Part shown: piece after piece, positions 14,677 through 23,066 of the stretch | Layout of the letters: every line of letters begins with the position of its first letter | How positions within the stretch are numbered: position 1 is the stretch's first letter | Source: Elusimicrobiota bacterium | Lineage (GTDB): Bacteria; Elusimicrobiota; Elusimicrobia; UBA1565; UBA9628 | Length of the DNA: 26,445 nt | Direction of reading: 5' to 3' | Assembly: GCA_003452935.1 (NCBI GenBank) | Contig: DMMY01000002.1 | Coordinates: 1 to 26,445, forward strand | Translations under genes and position numbers: made by a program | The notes under the pieces: model-generated | What the model saw: only the letters and a program-made list of their open reading frames with translations | Told to the model about the DNA's origin: nothing | Databases searched by the model: none

Positions 14677-16956
14677 TTAAAACCGGATGCCCGTCCGGTC
14701 CCAGATCGACTCCTCTTCGCGCAATTCGACGGGCTTGAGGTGCGCGTAGGTCTTGAATAGGAAGTAGGCCAGGGGCAGGACTCCGCAGACGATGATGATC
14801 GTGTCCGGGATGATGCGCGCGTTGCCCAGGAGGCGGACAAATCCGCGCTCGAAGAAAGACGCGTCGCGCGCCGCCCAAAGCCCCTGCGTGTAGCTGCCCC
14901 AGGCCTGGACGATGCCGATCGGAAAGAGCGTGCCGAAGGCCATGAGCATGAGGCCGCCGTTGAGCCCGAAGAAGGCCGTCTTGAGCAGACGGTCGTCCCA
15001 GTGCCGCCTTTCGACGAGGCCTCTCCATGAGAAAAGCAGCAGGCCGATGGAGAGCATGCCATAGACCCCGAAAAGGGCGGTGTGCGCGTGGTTTACGGTG
15101 AGATAGGTCCCGTGCTCGTAATAGTTGACGATGGGCAGGTTGATGACGAAGCCGAACACTCCCGCGCCCAGAAAATTCCAGAAGGATGACGCTACCAGGA
15201 AATAGAACGGCCAGCGGTAGGGGAAGTCCCCCCCTTGCGCGCGTATGTGCTTGTATTCCAACAGGCCCCGTACCACGATCCCGAAAAGGGGCACCGGCTC
15301 CAGGGAGGAGAACACCGAGCCCAGGGCCAGCCAGAAAGAGGGGCCGCCGTACCAGAAATAATGGTGGGCCACGCCCAATATGCCCGAGAGAAACACGATG
15401 GTGGCGGTGAAATAGCCCACGATGAGCGCGGAACGCGCCGAGGCTAGGCCCATGCTCGCCAGCAGCAAGGCCATGACCCCGATGCCGAAGAATTCGAAAA
15501 TGCTTTCCACCCAAATGTGCACCACGAACCATCTCCAATAGTCGGCCATGCTCAGGTGAGTGTTCGGGCCGTAGACGAGCCCGAAGCTGAAGAAGAGCAC
15601 GACCAGCACGGCGCTCAAGACGTAGAATCTGACCAGGCCGCTGAAGTCGCTGCCGGGCTCGGCGCGGCGCAGATGCCGCGCCAGGGCGCGATAGACGATG
15701 AAGAGCCACGCGAGCAGCCCCGCGAAAAGCAGCGCTTGCCAGACCCGGCCCAACTCCAGATACTCCCAGCCCTGATGCCCGAGCCAGAACCACCAATCGC
15801 CCAGCCAGCCCTTGATGCCCGCGGCCTCGCCGAACAGGCTGCCCAGAGCCACGATGACGAGCGCGGAGAAAAGGAGCTCCACCAGAAGCCCCTGGCCGCG
15901 GGGTTCGCTTCCGCCTACGATGGGGGCAAGATAAATCGAGGAGGCGATCCACGTCGTCGCGATCCAGAAGATGGCCAGCTGCAAATGCCAGGACTTGGCC
16001 CAGCTGTAGGGGATGAAATTGGCCACGGACTGGAGATAGAAAAGCGAGGGGTGCACGGTGTAGTGCGCCAACAGTCCGCCGAAGCAGGTCTGGATCAGGA
16101 GCAGCAGGATGACCACGAGGAAAAATTTGGCGGCCTTGAGCTGGCTTGACGAGAGCGGCATGTCGATGAGCTTGTCGGCCAGGGCCGCGCCCTGGGAGGG
16201 GCCGTACCATATCTGGTAGTGGTGCACCATGAAGATGAAGACGCCGAGAGTGACGAAGAGAGAAAGTATCCCGCCTAGGGTCCAAAGATACACGGCAGGG
16301 CCGGGCACGTTGCCCGCGGCGCGGTCCGGAGGCCAGTTGTTGGTGTAGGAGGTCTCCGACCCCGGCCGCGCCGCGCTGGCGACCCACGCCGTCCAGAAGA
16401 AAAATCGCGCCACGGCCTGCCGGTCGGAGGCGGATGAGATGGTGCCGGGCAGGATGCCGTAGCGCGCCAGCCCCTCCTGGAAAGCCCGGCCCCAAAATGA
16501 CTCGACCGCGCCCAAGGCGGAGACTTGCGCGGCGCTCAAGGTCAGGATGTCGCGGCCTGGGTCGTAACGGTTCGCCTTCATTTCCCGGGCGGTGCGCAGG
16601 TCCGCGACATCGCGTTCCATGGGCCGCAATTGGCTGTAGCCTTTGCCGTATTCCCGCGCCGCGATTTGCTCGCGCGCGGCCAGGGCCGCTATGTGGAGGG
16701 TCATGGCCGAGAATTCAGGCCCCCGCTGGCTGCCGTGTCCCCATACCATCCCATGATCCATCAGGCCATGGCTTTGATACGCGGATTGCCCGGCGAGTAT
16801 GTCGACTTTATCAAAAAGGAGCCGGCCGTCCTGGGCCTGGACCTGGCCTGGATAAGGAGGCAGACGCCTGTTCATCGCGGCCCCGCCGGCCAGGAGCAGG
16901 ATCATGGAGACGGTGAAGCTGATGATAGCCGCCCATTTTAATTTTCTTGTCGACAT
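14677..16956 (-). CDS. norZ: Quinol-dependent nitric oxide reductase (qNOR, NorZ-type)
   Basis: This 759-residue single-subunit enzyme reduces two NO to N2O in the cytoplasmic membrane using quinol. It has the qNOR N-terminal extension: one membrane helix (9-28), then an extracytoplasmic domain (GQSAYQSHGLMDHGMVWGHG) without the CXXCH haem-c site of cNOR. A haem-copper-oxidase-like core with about 12 helices follows. Ligand residues are present: His324 and His623/625 for haems, His480, His531 and His532 for the FeB site, and Glu484 and Glu553 at positions matching the catalytic glutamates of characterised qNORs. The start at ATG 16956 follows GGGAGGCG. It stands alone with its own terminator and no nitrite or nitrous oxide reductase is nearby, so NO detoxification or partial denitrification are both possible. 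norB is an alternative symbol. Confidence 0.95.
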   Translation of the reverse strand: MSTRKLKWAAIISFTVSMILLLAGGAAMNRRLPPYPGQVQAQDGRLLFDKVDILAGQSAYQSHGLMDHGMVWGHGSQRGPEFSAMTLHIAALAAREQIAAREYGKGYSQLRPMERDVADLRTAREMKANRYDPGRDILTLSAAQVSALGAVESFWGRAFQEGLARYGILPGTISSASDRQAVARFFFWTAWVASAARPGSETSYTNNWPPDRAAGNVPGPAVYLWTLGGILSLFVTLGVFIFMVHHYQIWYGPSQGAALADKLIDMPLSSSQLKAAKFFLVVILLLLIQTCFGGLLAHYTVHPSLFYLQSVANFIPYSWAKSWHLQLAIFWIATTWIASSIYLAPIVGGSEPRGQGLLVELLFSALVIVALGSLFGEAAGIKGWLGDWWFWLGHQGWEYLELGRVWQALLFAGLLAWLFIVYRALARHLRRAEPGSDFSGLVRFYVLSAVLVVLFFSFGLVYGPNTHLSMADYWRWFVVHIWVESIFEFFGIGVMALLLASMGLASARSALIVGYFTATIVFLSGILGVAHHYFWYGGPSFWLALGSVFSSLEPVPLFGIVVRGLLEYKHIRAQGGDFPYRWPFYFLVASSFWNFLGAGVFGFVINLPIVNYYEHGTYLTVNHAHTALFGVYGMLSIGLLLFSWRGLVERRHWDDRLLKTAFFGLNGGLMLMAFGTLFPIGIVQAWGSYTQGLWAARDASFFERGFVRLLGNARIIPDTIIIVCGVLPLAYFLFKTYAHLKPVELREEESIWDRTGIRF

Positions 16957-17086
16957 GGAGCGCCTCCCGCGCCGGGATGATCGGATGAATTTTAGGAAAC
17001 GGCGGTCAAACCAACGTCAAGACAGCAAGCCGGGGCGTGAGTTTTTTTAAGCCATACAATGTCGCCGATATTTCATAAATTAGCGG

Positions 17087-17115
17087 TTGATTTATTGGGG
17101 ATCCGGGCCTATACT
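17087..17115 (+). promoter_or_regulatory. Sigma-70-type promoter for the Tol-Pal-like operon
   Basis: TTGATT (17087-17092) and TATACT (17110-17115) are separated by exactly 17 bases. The expected transcription start is near 17122, about 24 bases before the first start codon. It lies in the 189-base divergent region between the nitric oxide reductase gene and this operon. No convincing FNR/NNR dyad was found in that region. Confidence 0.72.
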
Positions 17116-17145
17116 TTATCGAGAAACCTGATTTCGAGGTCTTGA

Positions 17146-18348
17146 TTGGAAATCTCTTCACGCAGGATGACGTTCTTGTCCGGCCGCGGCGATTGGCTGC
17201 GGGATATTCCGTTCATCTTTTTGGCCGCCGTGGCTCACGGCGCGCTCGTGGCGGGCAATCCTTCTTGGCGCTGGGGTTCGGCGGCGCCTGCGACGGTTGA
17301 GAAGTTGATTTCGGTGGAATTCGTCGCGAAGCCGCCGGATGATAATTTGGCCGTGGCTATCCCGGGCAATGGAAACAAGAACCTGGCTCCCGGTTTCGGC
17401 TTAGGGCCGTTCAAGGCGGAGAGGATCAAGAAGACGTCGAAAATCAAGACCGCGGCGCTCAAGAAATTCTTCAGGAAAAAAATGATCCGCCCACCCGTTA
17501 TGACGGCCGAAGACAAGGCCAGGGCCAAGGCTCTTCGGGAGCAAAAGCAACAAGTCTTGCGCGCCTATGAGGCCCAAGTGGCCAAATTGAGGGCCGAACG
17601 ACTCGCCGTCGCTAAAGCCGAGGCCCTGCGTCAAAAGATCGAGAGAGAGCAGCGCGCGTCCGAAGAGGCGGCCAGGAAGCGATGGGAAGCCTCTGAGCTG
17701 GCGAGGCTGATAGAGCAGCAAAAAGCGCTGAAAGCCAAGCTCCTGGCCGAGGCGCGCGTGGCTAAAGCGCAAAGGCGGGCGGAAATTGCGCGCGAACTGG
17801 CCCAGATGAAGGACCCGGACGAAGTGCTGGCGCATCCCCCGGCCGACATTCCGCAAGGAGCGGCGGCGCCTGCCGGACGAGCGGCTGCCGCCGGAGAATC
17901 GGCTTCCGCCGGCACAGGCGCGTCCCTGGCGGCTGGTTTGCCGCCGGAGGCTCTGGACCAGGCCCAGCAAGAGTGGTCAGGCCCGGATGAGGCTTCTTCG
18001 CCCCCCATGGGAGGAGGTCCGGGCCAAGGGGGCGGCGACGTGTCCTGGTCATTGGACGGCGCCGCCGGCGGCCGGCATTTGTTGAGCCGCGTGCTGCCGG
18101 AGAGTCCTGACTGGGTTTCCAAGCGCGGTCTGGAGCTTGTCGTTAAATTGCGCTTCCAGGTTCTGGCGGATGGAACGGTCCACCCAGGGGTGGTCGTGAC
18201 CGCGACTTCCGGTTTCCCGGAGATCGACGACCGGGTCGTGCGGGCGGTGCGGCAATGGAAGTTCGAAAAAGCGCAGGCCAAGGGACGCGACGGCAAGCCC
18301 GCCGCGGCGACATGGGGCAGCGTTCGCTTCAAATTCACCATGGGATGA
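17146..18348 (+). CDS. TonB/TolA-like energy-transducing protein
   Basis: The 400-residue protein has one N-terminal membrane anchor (about 20-37) after a short cytosolic tail. Residues about 118-228 form a long Lys/Arg/Ala/Glu coiled coil (for example REQKQQVLRAYEAQVAKLRA), and a Gly/Ala/Pro/Ser-rich linker follows. The C-terminal domain (about 306-400) is of TonB type: LELVVKLRFQVLADGTVHPG, then GFPEIDDRVVRAVRQWKFEKA and FKFTMG. The long helical middle resembles TolA more than TonB. I use TTG 17146, which has GAGGT 5 bases upstream; ATG 17167 is the alternative. It would transmit ExbB/D-type motor force across the periplasm. It heads the operon and is 1 base from the TPR gene. Confidence 0.88.
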   Translation: MEISSRRMTFLSGRGDWLRDIPFIFLAAVAHGALVAGNPSWRWGSAAPATVEKLISVEFVAKPPDDNLAVAIPGNGNKNLAPGFGLGPFKAERIKKTSKIKTAALKKFFRKKMIRPPVMTAEDKARAKALREQKQQVLRAYEAQVAKLRAERLAVAKAEALRQKIEREQRASEEAARKRWEASELARLIEQQKALKAKLLAEARVAKAQRRAEIARELAQMKDPDEVLAHPPADIPQGAAAPAGRAAAAGESASAGTGASLAAGLPPEALDQAQQEWSGPDEASSPPMGGGPGQGGGDVSWSLDGAAGGRHLLSRVLPESPDWVSKRGLELVVKLRFQVLADGTVHPGVVVTATSGFPEIDDRVVRAVRQWKFEKAQAKGRDGKPAAATWGSVRFKFTMG

Positions 18349-18349
18349 C

Positions 18350-20536
18350 ATGATCATCATAGCGCTGCTGCTGGTTTTTGGCGCGCAAGCCTCCCCTGGT
18401 TTCGCCGAGAACGAGACCTGGAGCTCGACGACCATGGAGGCTTCCGCCATCCTGGGAGAGATGAAATTCCAGGAGGGAGATCTTCCCGGAGCTGATCGGC
18501 CTTTCCGGAATTCTCTCGACGCCAGCATCCGGCTCGACGATCCCAGGGCCCAGATCGTGGGATTGGATCTGTTCCGTACGGCTCAGATCGCGATCCGTAA
18601 AAAAGACACGGTCACGGCCCGAAGAAACCTGGAGATATTGGCGAGCCGTTATCCCGATTCAGCCTGGGCCCGGGCCGCGAGCGGCCTTTTGAGAACTCTC
18701 CCAAAACCGCAAGCCGGTTCCGATTCAGGAGAAGACCTGGCTCCCGTGCCTCAAGGCATGGGCGGGCCCGACGCGCAGTTGAGGCGTTTGCGCAGCGCCT
18801 GGCGTTCGGATCAGACGACAAGCGCCTTGGCCGAGGCCGAGGATTTCTTGACGAGGCATCCCTCGGACGAACGCGTCCATGAGGTACGCGTCCTGGCGGG
18901 AGCTCTGAGTCTCAAGCTCAAGGAACCGGCCCGGGCTCTGCGATTCTTGCGCCAAGCCAAAGAGCGGGCTCCGGCGGGGCAGGCGCGGGACAAGGCCGCG
19001 TATCTTCTGGCGGCGGCCTATATGGCGTTGGATCAATTCAGCGAGGTTCTTCGGACGGTCCCCCAGGACGATGAGGGCGGCTCGGCCTGGATCGCCAGGG
19101 CGCGGGTTTTTCGGGCGGCCGCATTGGCCAAGGTGGGCCGGGCGGATCAGGCGCGCCGTCTTTACTCGGCCTTTTTGAGCGGCAAGATCGTCTCTCCGAT
19201 TCGTACCTACGCCTTGGCGGCGAGAGCCGAGGACCTGGACCGGGAAGACCGCTTGCCGGAGGTCTACTCGACGCTGGCTCTGGCCGAGGAACAAGGCCAG
19301 CATTGGAGGCAAACCGACTTGGCCGCTTCGGCGCGGCTGGCTATCGCGCATGTCCATTATAGACAGCAGCACTTCGTCCAAGCGGCCGAGGATTACGCAT
19401 ATTTCACCAGGAGCTATCCGGACGATCTCCAGTGCCCTCTGGCTTATTACCAGCAGGGCTTGGCCTTGCGCAGGCTAGGCCGCCGGGGCGCGGCGGTCAA
19501 GGTTTTTGACCGGCTGCTGAGCCTTTACCCCGAATCGGTCTACGCTCCCGAGGCGCATATGCAGCTGGGCCAGCTTCACGAAGCGGCGGGGTCGCACGGC
19601 AAGGCTATCGCCCATTACGGCAAGCTCGAGGAAAAAGAAGCCCTGCTTTTGACCGCGCAGGTGCATTACAACGGCGGGAGATACGCTCAGGCCATACCCT
19701 TGTACTGGAAATACCTCCAAGACGAGCCTGACAACGCCCGCTCCCGCGAGGTCAAAGGCCTGCTCTTGAACGCCTACTGGATGTCTTCCGCATCCGAGGA
19801 CCCGGACATGCTCAGGGCCGTCGAGCTCTATCCGGATCATCCGGTCGCGGCCAACATCCTTTTGCGCCGGGCCGAGAGGCTGGCCAAACAAGGCGATTTG
19901 TCCGGCGCGGCCGAGGCGTGGGATTCTTTTTTGGGACGTCATGGCCGGGACCCGCGGGCGAGAGCCGCGACGTTTCGTCTGGCGGAGGCTTACTACGGCT
20001 TGGCGCAATATGCCTCCAGCGCCCGGACGTACGGCAGGATCGCGGGCAGCGACGATCTGGCGCTCAAGGCCTGCTTCAACCGCGCTTTGGCGTTGGAAAA
20101 GGCCGGCGACAAGGGCGGTTCGATTTCGGCCTATGAGGATTTTACCCGGCGGTTTGCGCAGCATAAGCAGGCGGCCTTCGCCTGGCTGGCGATCGCCGAA
20201 GCCAAAGAAAAGGCCGGGGATTGGGAGTCCGCGATGGCGGCTTATCGCAAGACTTTATCCCTCAATCGCAGCCGGGCGGTCTTTCGCATCGGCCGCTGCC
20301 AAGAGCGCCTTAAAAGGCAGGATTTGGCCAAGCTTTCATATGGGCAACTCTTGAGCTACACTCCCGCGACGGATTACTACAGGCTTCAGGGGCTTTTGCG
20401 GCTGGCGCTGTTTTGCGAGCTTTCCGATCCGAATAAATCAAAGCGGCTTTATCAGGAGATCGTCCGGCGAACGGATGAGAGCAATCCCTCCGGCGTCACC
20501 GCTCGACGAAGACTGGCCGCTCTCTCCGGACGATAG
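18350..20536 (+). CDS. Periplasmic TPR-repeat protein (CpoB/YbgF-like or BamD-like arrays)
   Basis: The 728-residue protein has a signal peptide (about 1-19, IIIALLLVFGAQASPGFA) and then tetratricopeptide-like helical pairs over nearly all of its length. Recognisable units include FQEGDLPGADRPFRNSLDAS, RRNLEILASRYPDSAWARAA, AVKVFDRLLSLYPESVYAPE, AHMQLGQLHEAAGSHGKAI and AYYGLAQYASSARTYGRIAG. The pattern of Tyr-Pro-(D/E)-S at helix ends is typical of the Tol-associated CpoB/YbgF and of BamD-type TPRs, though this protein is far longer than CpoB (about 260 residues). The start is ATG 18350, one base after the TonB-like stop, so translational coupling is likely. A periplasmic scaffold for the neighbouring motor and envelope proteins is inferred. 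Confidence 0.85.
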   Translation: MIIIALLLVFGAQASPGFAENETWSSTTMEASAILGEMKFQEGDLPGADRPFRNSLDASIRLDDPRAQIVGLDLFRTAQIAIRKKDTVTARRNLEILASRYPDSAWARAASGLLRTLPKPQAGSDSGEDLAPVPQGMGGPDAQLRRLRSAWRSDQTTSALAEAEDFLTRHPSDERVHEVRVLAGALSLKLKEPARALRFLRQAKERAPAGQARDKAAYLLAAAYMALDQFSEVLRTVPQDDEGGSAWIARARVFRAAALAKVGRADQARRLYSAFLSGKIVSPIRTYALAARAEDLDREDRLPEVYSTLALAEEQGQHWRQTDLAASARLAIAHVHYRQQHFVQAAEDYAYFTRSYPDDLQCPLAYYQQGLALRRLGRRGAAVKVFDRLLSLYPESVYAPEAHMQLGQLHEAAGSHGKAIAHYGKLEEKEALLLTAQVHYNGGRYAQAIPLYWKYLQDEPDNARSREVKGLLLNAYWMSSASEDPDMLRAVELYPDHPVAANILLRRAERLAKQGDLSGAAEAWDSFLGRHGRDPRARAATFRLAEAYYGLAQYASSARTYGRIAGSDDLALKACFNRALALEKAGDKGGSISAYEDFTRRFAQHKQAAFAWLAIAEAKEKAGDWESAMAAYRKTLSLNRSRAVFRIGRCQERLKRQDLAKLSYGQLLSYTPATDYYRLQGLLRLALFCELSDPNKSKRLYQEIVRRTDESNPSGVTARRRLAALSGR

Positions 20537-20600
20537 GCCGCCGGGGCGCCGTCTTTGCCGTCCTGGGCGAGATGGCCCGGCTTGAAATGGCTATAATAGA

Positions 20601-21227
20601 ATGGCTATGGAAAATATGACATTTCGCTCGATGCTTCAGCTCAGCATTGCCATGCCGGTGCTTCTGGTCCTGTCCATGCTGGTCCTCGGGCAAGCCTTGG
20701 AAAGAGCATATTATTTCTGGGTCGCCGAACCCTTGCCCGAGGGACTCTGGGAGCAGGTGCGGGATTTCCTGGCCTGCCAGGATAAATTCAAGGCGCATTC
20801 CCTCTGCCGCAACGCCCGCGGCGTCATGTCCGAGGCATTGGCCGCCCTCCTGGAGGACGAACATCAAGACCCCGAGAGTCTGGTCGAGAACTTCCAGTTG
20901 TATCGCCAGCGGATGCAGATGTCGTTGACCCGCCGCATCGGGCTTTTTGGCACGGCGAGCTTCATTTCGCCTTTGATCGGATTGTTGGGGACGGTCCTGG
21001 GCATCATCCGCGCTTTTCACGACCTGGCGGTCGCCGGAGCCGGAGGCCCCGCCGTGGTGGCCGCGGGAATTTCCGAGGCCCTGGTGACGACCGCCGCCGG
21101 CATCGGCGTGGCCGTGGTCAGCACCGTCCTTTACAACTTTTTCACCCTGACCGCGCGCCATCGCCTCAATACCGTTGATCTGTGGGTCTTGGAAATGGCC
21201 CGGCTGATAAAATATCCCAAAGGATGA
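20601..21227 (+). CDS. ExbB/TolQ-family proton channel subunit
   Basis: The 208-residue protein has three membrane segments: about 12-34, 118-140 and 155-182. The last two carry the MotA/TolQ/ExbB signature: ISPLIGLLGTVLGIIRAF and GISEALVTTAAGIGVAV. Thr131 and Thr163/164 fall in the positions of the pore-lining threonines. It forms the stator pentamer around ExbD/TolR dimers and uses the proton gradient. The start is ATG 20601; ATG 20607 is an alternative and neither has a clear Shine-Dalgarno. A TATAAT sits at 20592-20597, too close for a normal leader. The 64-base gap from the TPR gene is the largest in the operon. Confidence 0.93.
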   Translation: MAMENMTFRSMLQLSIAMPVLLVLSMLVLGQALERAYYFWVAEPLPEGLWEQVRDFLACQDKFKAHSLCRNARGVMSEALAALLEDEHQDPESLVENFQLYRQRMQMSLTRRIGLFGTASFISPLIGLLGTVLGIIRAFHDLAVAGAGGPAVVAAGISEALVTTAAGIGVAVVSTVLYNFFTLTARHRLNTVDLWVLEMARLIKYPKG

Positions 21228-21688
21228 GTCCCCATCCCTTCCGTCGTCAGGAGAATCTCGCTGAGATCTCCGATGTCAACGTGGTTCCTTTGGCCGACGT
21301 ATCCTTGGTTCTGTTGATCATCCTCCTGCTCTTGAGCCCCATGATGACGCAATCCATGCTCCATGTCCGCACCGCGGCCAAGAACGCGGAGACTCCCGAG
21401 GCGGCCGACCCCGAGCCCCAGCTGATCGCGGAAAAGCCGCCGGAATTCGTTTTGGTGGTCGATCTCGGGCCTGGAGGCATGGCCGTGGGAGATACGCTTT
21501 TTACGTCTCTTCGCGATCTGGCGGCTTATTTGCGCCTGGTGCTCCCCGGCCGCGGCGACCGCAAGGTTTTTTTGGCACCTCACCCGGATGTCACTCATGG
21601 ACAGGTGGTCGCGACCATAGAAACCATCAAGTCGGCCGGAGCCTCGGGCGTCGCCTTGGTCCAGACGATCGAAGAAGGTTCTCCATGA
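21224..21688 (+). CDS. ExbD/TolR-family protein (first copy)
   Basis: The 154-residue protein starts at ATG 21224, overlapping the exbB-like stop by ATGA and preceded by AAAGG; a longer upstream frame is only overlap. The single membrane helix (about 20-42) contains Asp25 in VNVVPLADVSLVLLIILLLL, the proton-carrying aspartate of ExbD/TolR. The periplasmic domain follows, with a typical end (GQVVATIETIKSAGASGVAL). It should partner the ExbB/TolQ protein. It differs clearly in sequence from the second copy immediately downstream, so the two may form a heterodimer in the stator pore. Confidence 0.92.
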   Translation: MSPHPFRRQENLAEISDVNVVPLADVSLVLLIILLLLSPMMTQSMLHVRTAAKNAETPEAADPEPQLIAEKPPEFVLVVDLGPGGMAVGDTLFTSLRDLAAYLRLVLPGRGDRKVFLAPHPDVTHGQVVATIETIKSAGASGVALVQTIEEGSP

Positions 21689-22131
21689 GCGAGAAGGCGC
21701 GCAAGCGTCCTTCCTACGCCTTGCTGAGGCTGCGCAGCCTGCAATCCGAGGCTGAACCCGTCACCGAGGTCAACATCATCCCGGTTATCGACATATCCTT
21801 GGTTCTCCTGGTCATCCTCTTCGTGACGGCGCCTATCCTCTCGGTTCCCAATATTCCCGTGGATTTGCCCAAAGCGGCCGTGCCGGAGTCGAGCGACCCG
21901 ACCGTCGCCGTCACCTTGCTTCGCGACGGGACTTTGAGCGTGCGCTCCGCGGTCGTCTCATGGGAAGGTTTCGAGGCGGCGTTGGCCCGGGAAGTTAAGC
22001 GTTTTCCCGGTTCCGCCGTGGTGCTGCGGGTGGATCAGGCGGTGCCGTATCGTTTCGTGGCCAGGCTTTTATCCTTATCCAAGAAAGCCGGCGCTTCCCG
22101 GATCGCTTTTGGCACCGCGCCAAACAAATGA
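21685..22131 (+). CDS. ExbD/TolR-family protein (second copy)
   Basis: The 148-residue protein overlaps the first ExbD-like gene by ATGA. After a basic cytosolic tail (residues 1-28), the membrane helix contains Asp36 in VNIIPVIDISLVLLVILFVTAP. The periplasmic part includes VPNIPVDLPKA, the short conserved segment that follows the helix in many ExbD/TolR proteins, and ends VARLLSLSKKAGASRIAFG. The key aspartate is intact, so this is not a degenerate duplicate. Two successive exbD-like genes behind one exbB-like gene also occur in other outer-membrane energising clusters. Confidence 0.93.
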   Translation: MSEKARKRPSYALLRLRSLQSEAEPVTEVNIIPVIDISLVLLVILFVTAPILSVPNIPVDLPKAAVPESSDPTVAVTLLRDGTLSVRSAVVSWEGFEAALAREVKRFPGSAVVLRVDQAVPYRFVARLLSLSKKAGASRIAFGTAPNK

Positions 22132-22982
22132 ACTTGTTTCCTTTGGTCGTGATCGCGGTCGCCGGAGTTTTCGGCGCCTCCTCCAAGCCTTCCGACGCCC
22201 CTCTTCTTCAGGAGGATATCACGATCAAGGGCAAGAAGGCGGGAGGCCCCAGGCTTAAGATGCCGGCCGCCGCCGCTGATGACGCCGTCATCAGGGAGGT
22301 GGTGGATTCTCTCGACGTTATCCGAAAGGAGCCTGACTCGCACGTGGTCAAGGTTCCCCTGGACGCGACGGCCAAGAGGCTTTCCGCCCCTTATCCGCGC
22401 GCGCCTTTCGTGGTTTTTTCGCTGAAGAAAATCTTGGACTATGACGAGTGGGATTTTCAGCTCCTCGATGATGAGCGGGTCATTTTCCGCATCAAGGGTT
22501 CGTTGGAAAGCGCCGAGCGCGTTGAATGGGACGGCAGGGATGATGCGGACAGGATGGCGGCCGTGGCCGGACGCAGCTACCACTTCCGGTTCTCGGGCTC
22601 GAAAAAAGGAGAGGAATATGTCCTGGAAAGCGAATCCGTGGCGCTCAATTCCCTGTCTTTCCTTGATTTTTCAGGACAAGAGCATCTGGAAGTCTCCAAT
22701 TCCCAGCTTTTTTACGAGAATGAGCATAACTTTTTGCCTCAAGCGGCTCGGTATATCGAAGCCCTCGCGGACAGGATGTGCCGCATCACGCCCTCGCAGG
22801 GGCGCTATCAGCTGACTCTTTATCAGCCGAAGCCGCGATCAAGCCTCGCCAGGAAGCGCGCCCAAATTTTGTCCAAAAACCTGTCCAAGCGCCTGCTGAT
22901 CGCCGAGTCGCGGCTGCCTATTGAAATCCTTCCCGTCGCCGAGAGGGGAGACGTGCTGGCCGTTATTCTGCCCGCCAATTAG
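22128..22982 (+). CDS. Exported protein with OmpA/Pal-like C-terminal region
   Basis: The 284-residue protein overlaps the second ExbD-like gene by ATGA. Residues 1-18 form a signal peptide (LFPLVVIAVAGVFGASS); no lipobox cysteine is seen. The middle (about 60-185) has alternating strands (VVFSLKKILDYDEWDFQLLD; GRSYHFRFSGSKKGEEYVLE) and resembles no family I know. From about 194 the pattern NSQLFYENEHNFLPQAARYI then ARKRAQILSKNLSKRLL fits the peptidoglycan-binding OmpA/Pal fold, in which a final helix begins with an RA motif and the loop would hold the diaminopimelate-binding residues. The similarity is weak. If correct, this is the Pal equivalent of the operon. Confidence 0.7.
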   Translation: MNLFPLVVIAVAGVFGASSKPSDAPLLQEDITIKGKKAGGPRLKMPAAAADDAVIREVVDSLDVIRKEPDSHVVKVPLDATAKRLSAPYPRAPFVVFSLKKILDYDEWDFQLLDDERVIFRIKGSLESAERVEWDGRDDADRMAAVAGRSYHFRFSGSKKGEEYVLESESVALNSLSFLDFSGQEHLEVSNSQLFYENEHNFLPQAARYIEALADRMCRITPSQGRYQLTLYQPKPRSSLARKRAQILSKNLSKRLLIAESRLPIEILPVAERGDVLAVILPAN

Positions 22983-22984
22983 CC

Positions 22985-23066
22985 AGCGGTGCCAGGCACC
23001 GCTTACGGTGTTGGAGGCAGCGCGGTGCCAGGCACCTCGCGCGCGGCAGCGGTGCCTGGCACCGCT
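22985..23066. repeat. Three GGTGCC(A/T)GGCACC palindromes at a convergent gene junction
   Basis: Copies lie at 22988-23000, 23024-23036 and 23051-23063. Each is a 13-base palindrome around a central A or T. Copies 1 and 3 are exact reverse complements over 19 bases (22985-23003 and 23048-23066), so they can also form one long stem enclosing copy 2. Copy 1 lies just past both stop codons of the convergent genes. Copies 2 and 3 are inside the end of aspS and encode repeated VPGT. Confidence 0.85.

Noticed and set aside
14645..16495. 616-codon frame on the minus strand
   Set aside because: It lies inside the NO reductase gene in another frame and has an Arg/His/Gly/Ala-rich composition without any domain.
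16957..17145. FNR/NNR-type operator upstream of the NO reductase gene
   Set aside because: TTGAT-like halves occur, but no TTGAT-N4-ATCAA dyad at normal spacing was found. On the reductase strand, TTGACG and TAAAAT are 20 bases apart, too far for a confident promoter.
20592..20597. TATAAT as an internal promoter for the exbB-like gene
   Set aside because: No -35 box fits, and the start codon would coincide with the transcription start; the gene is more simply read from the operon promoter.
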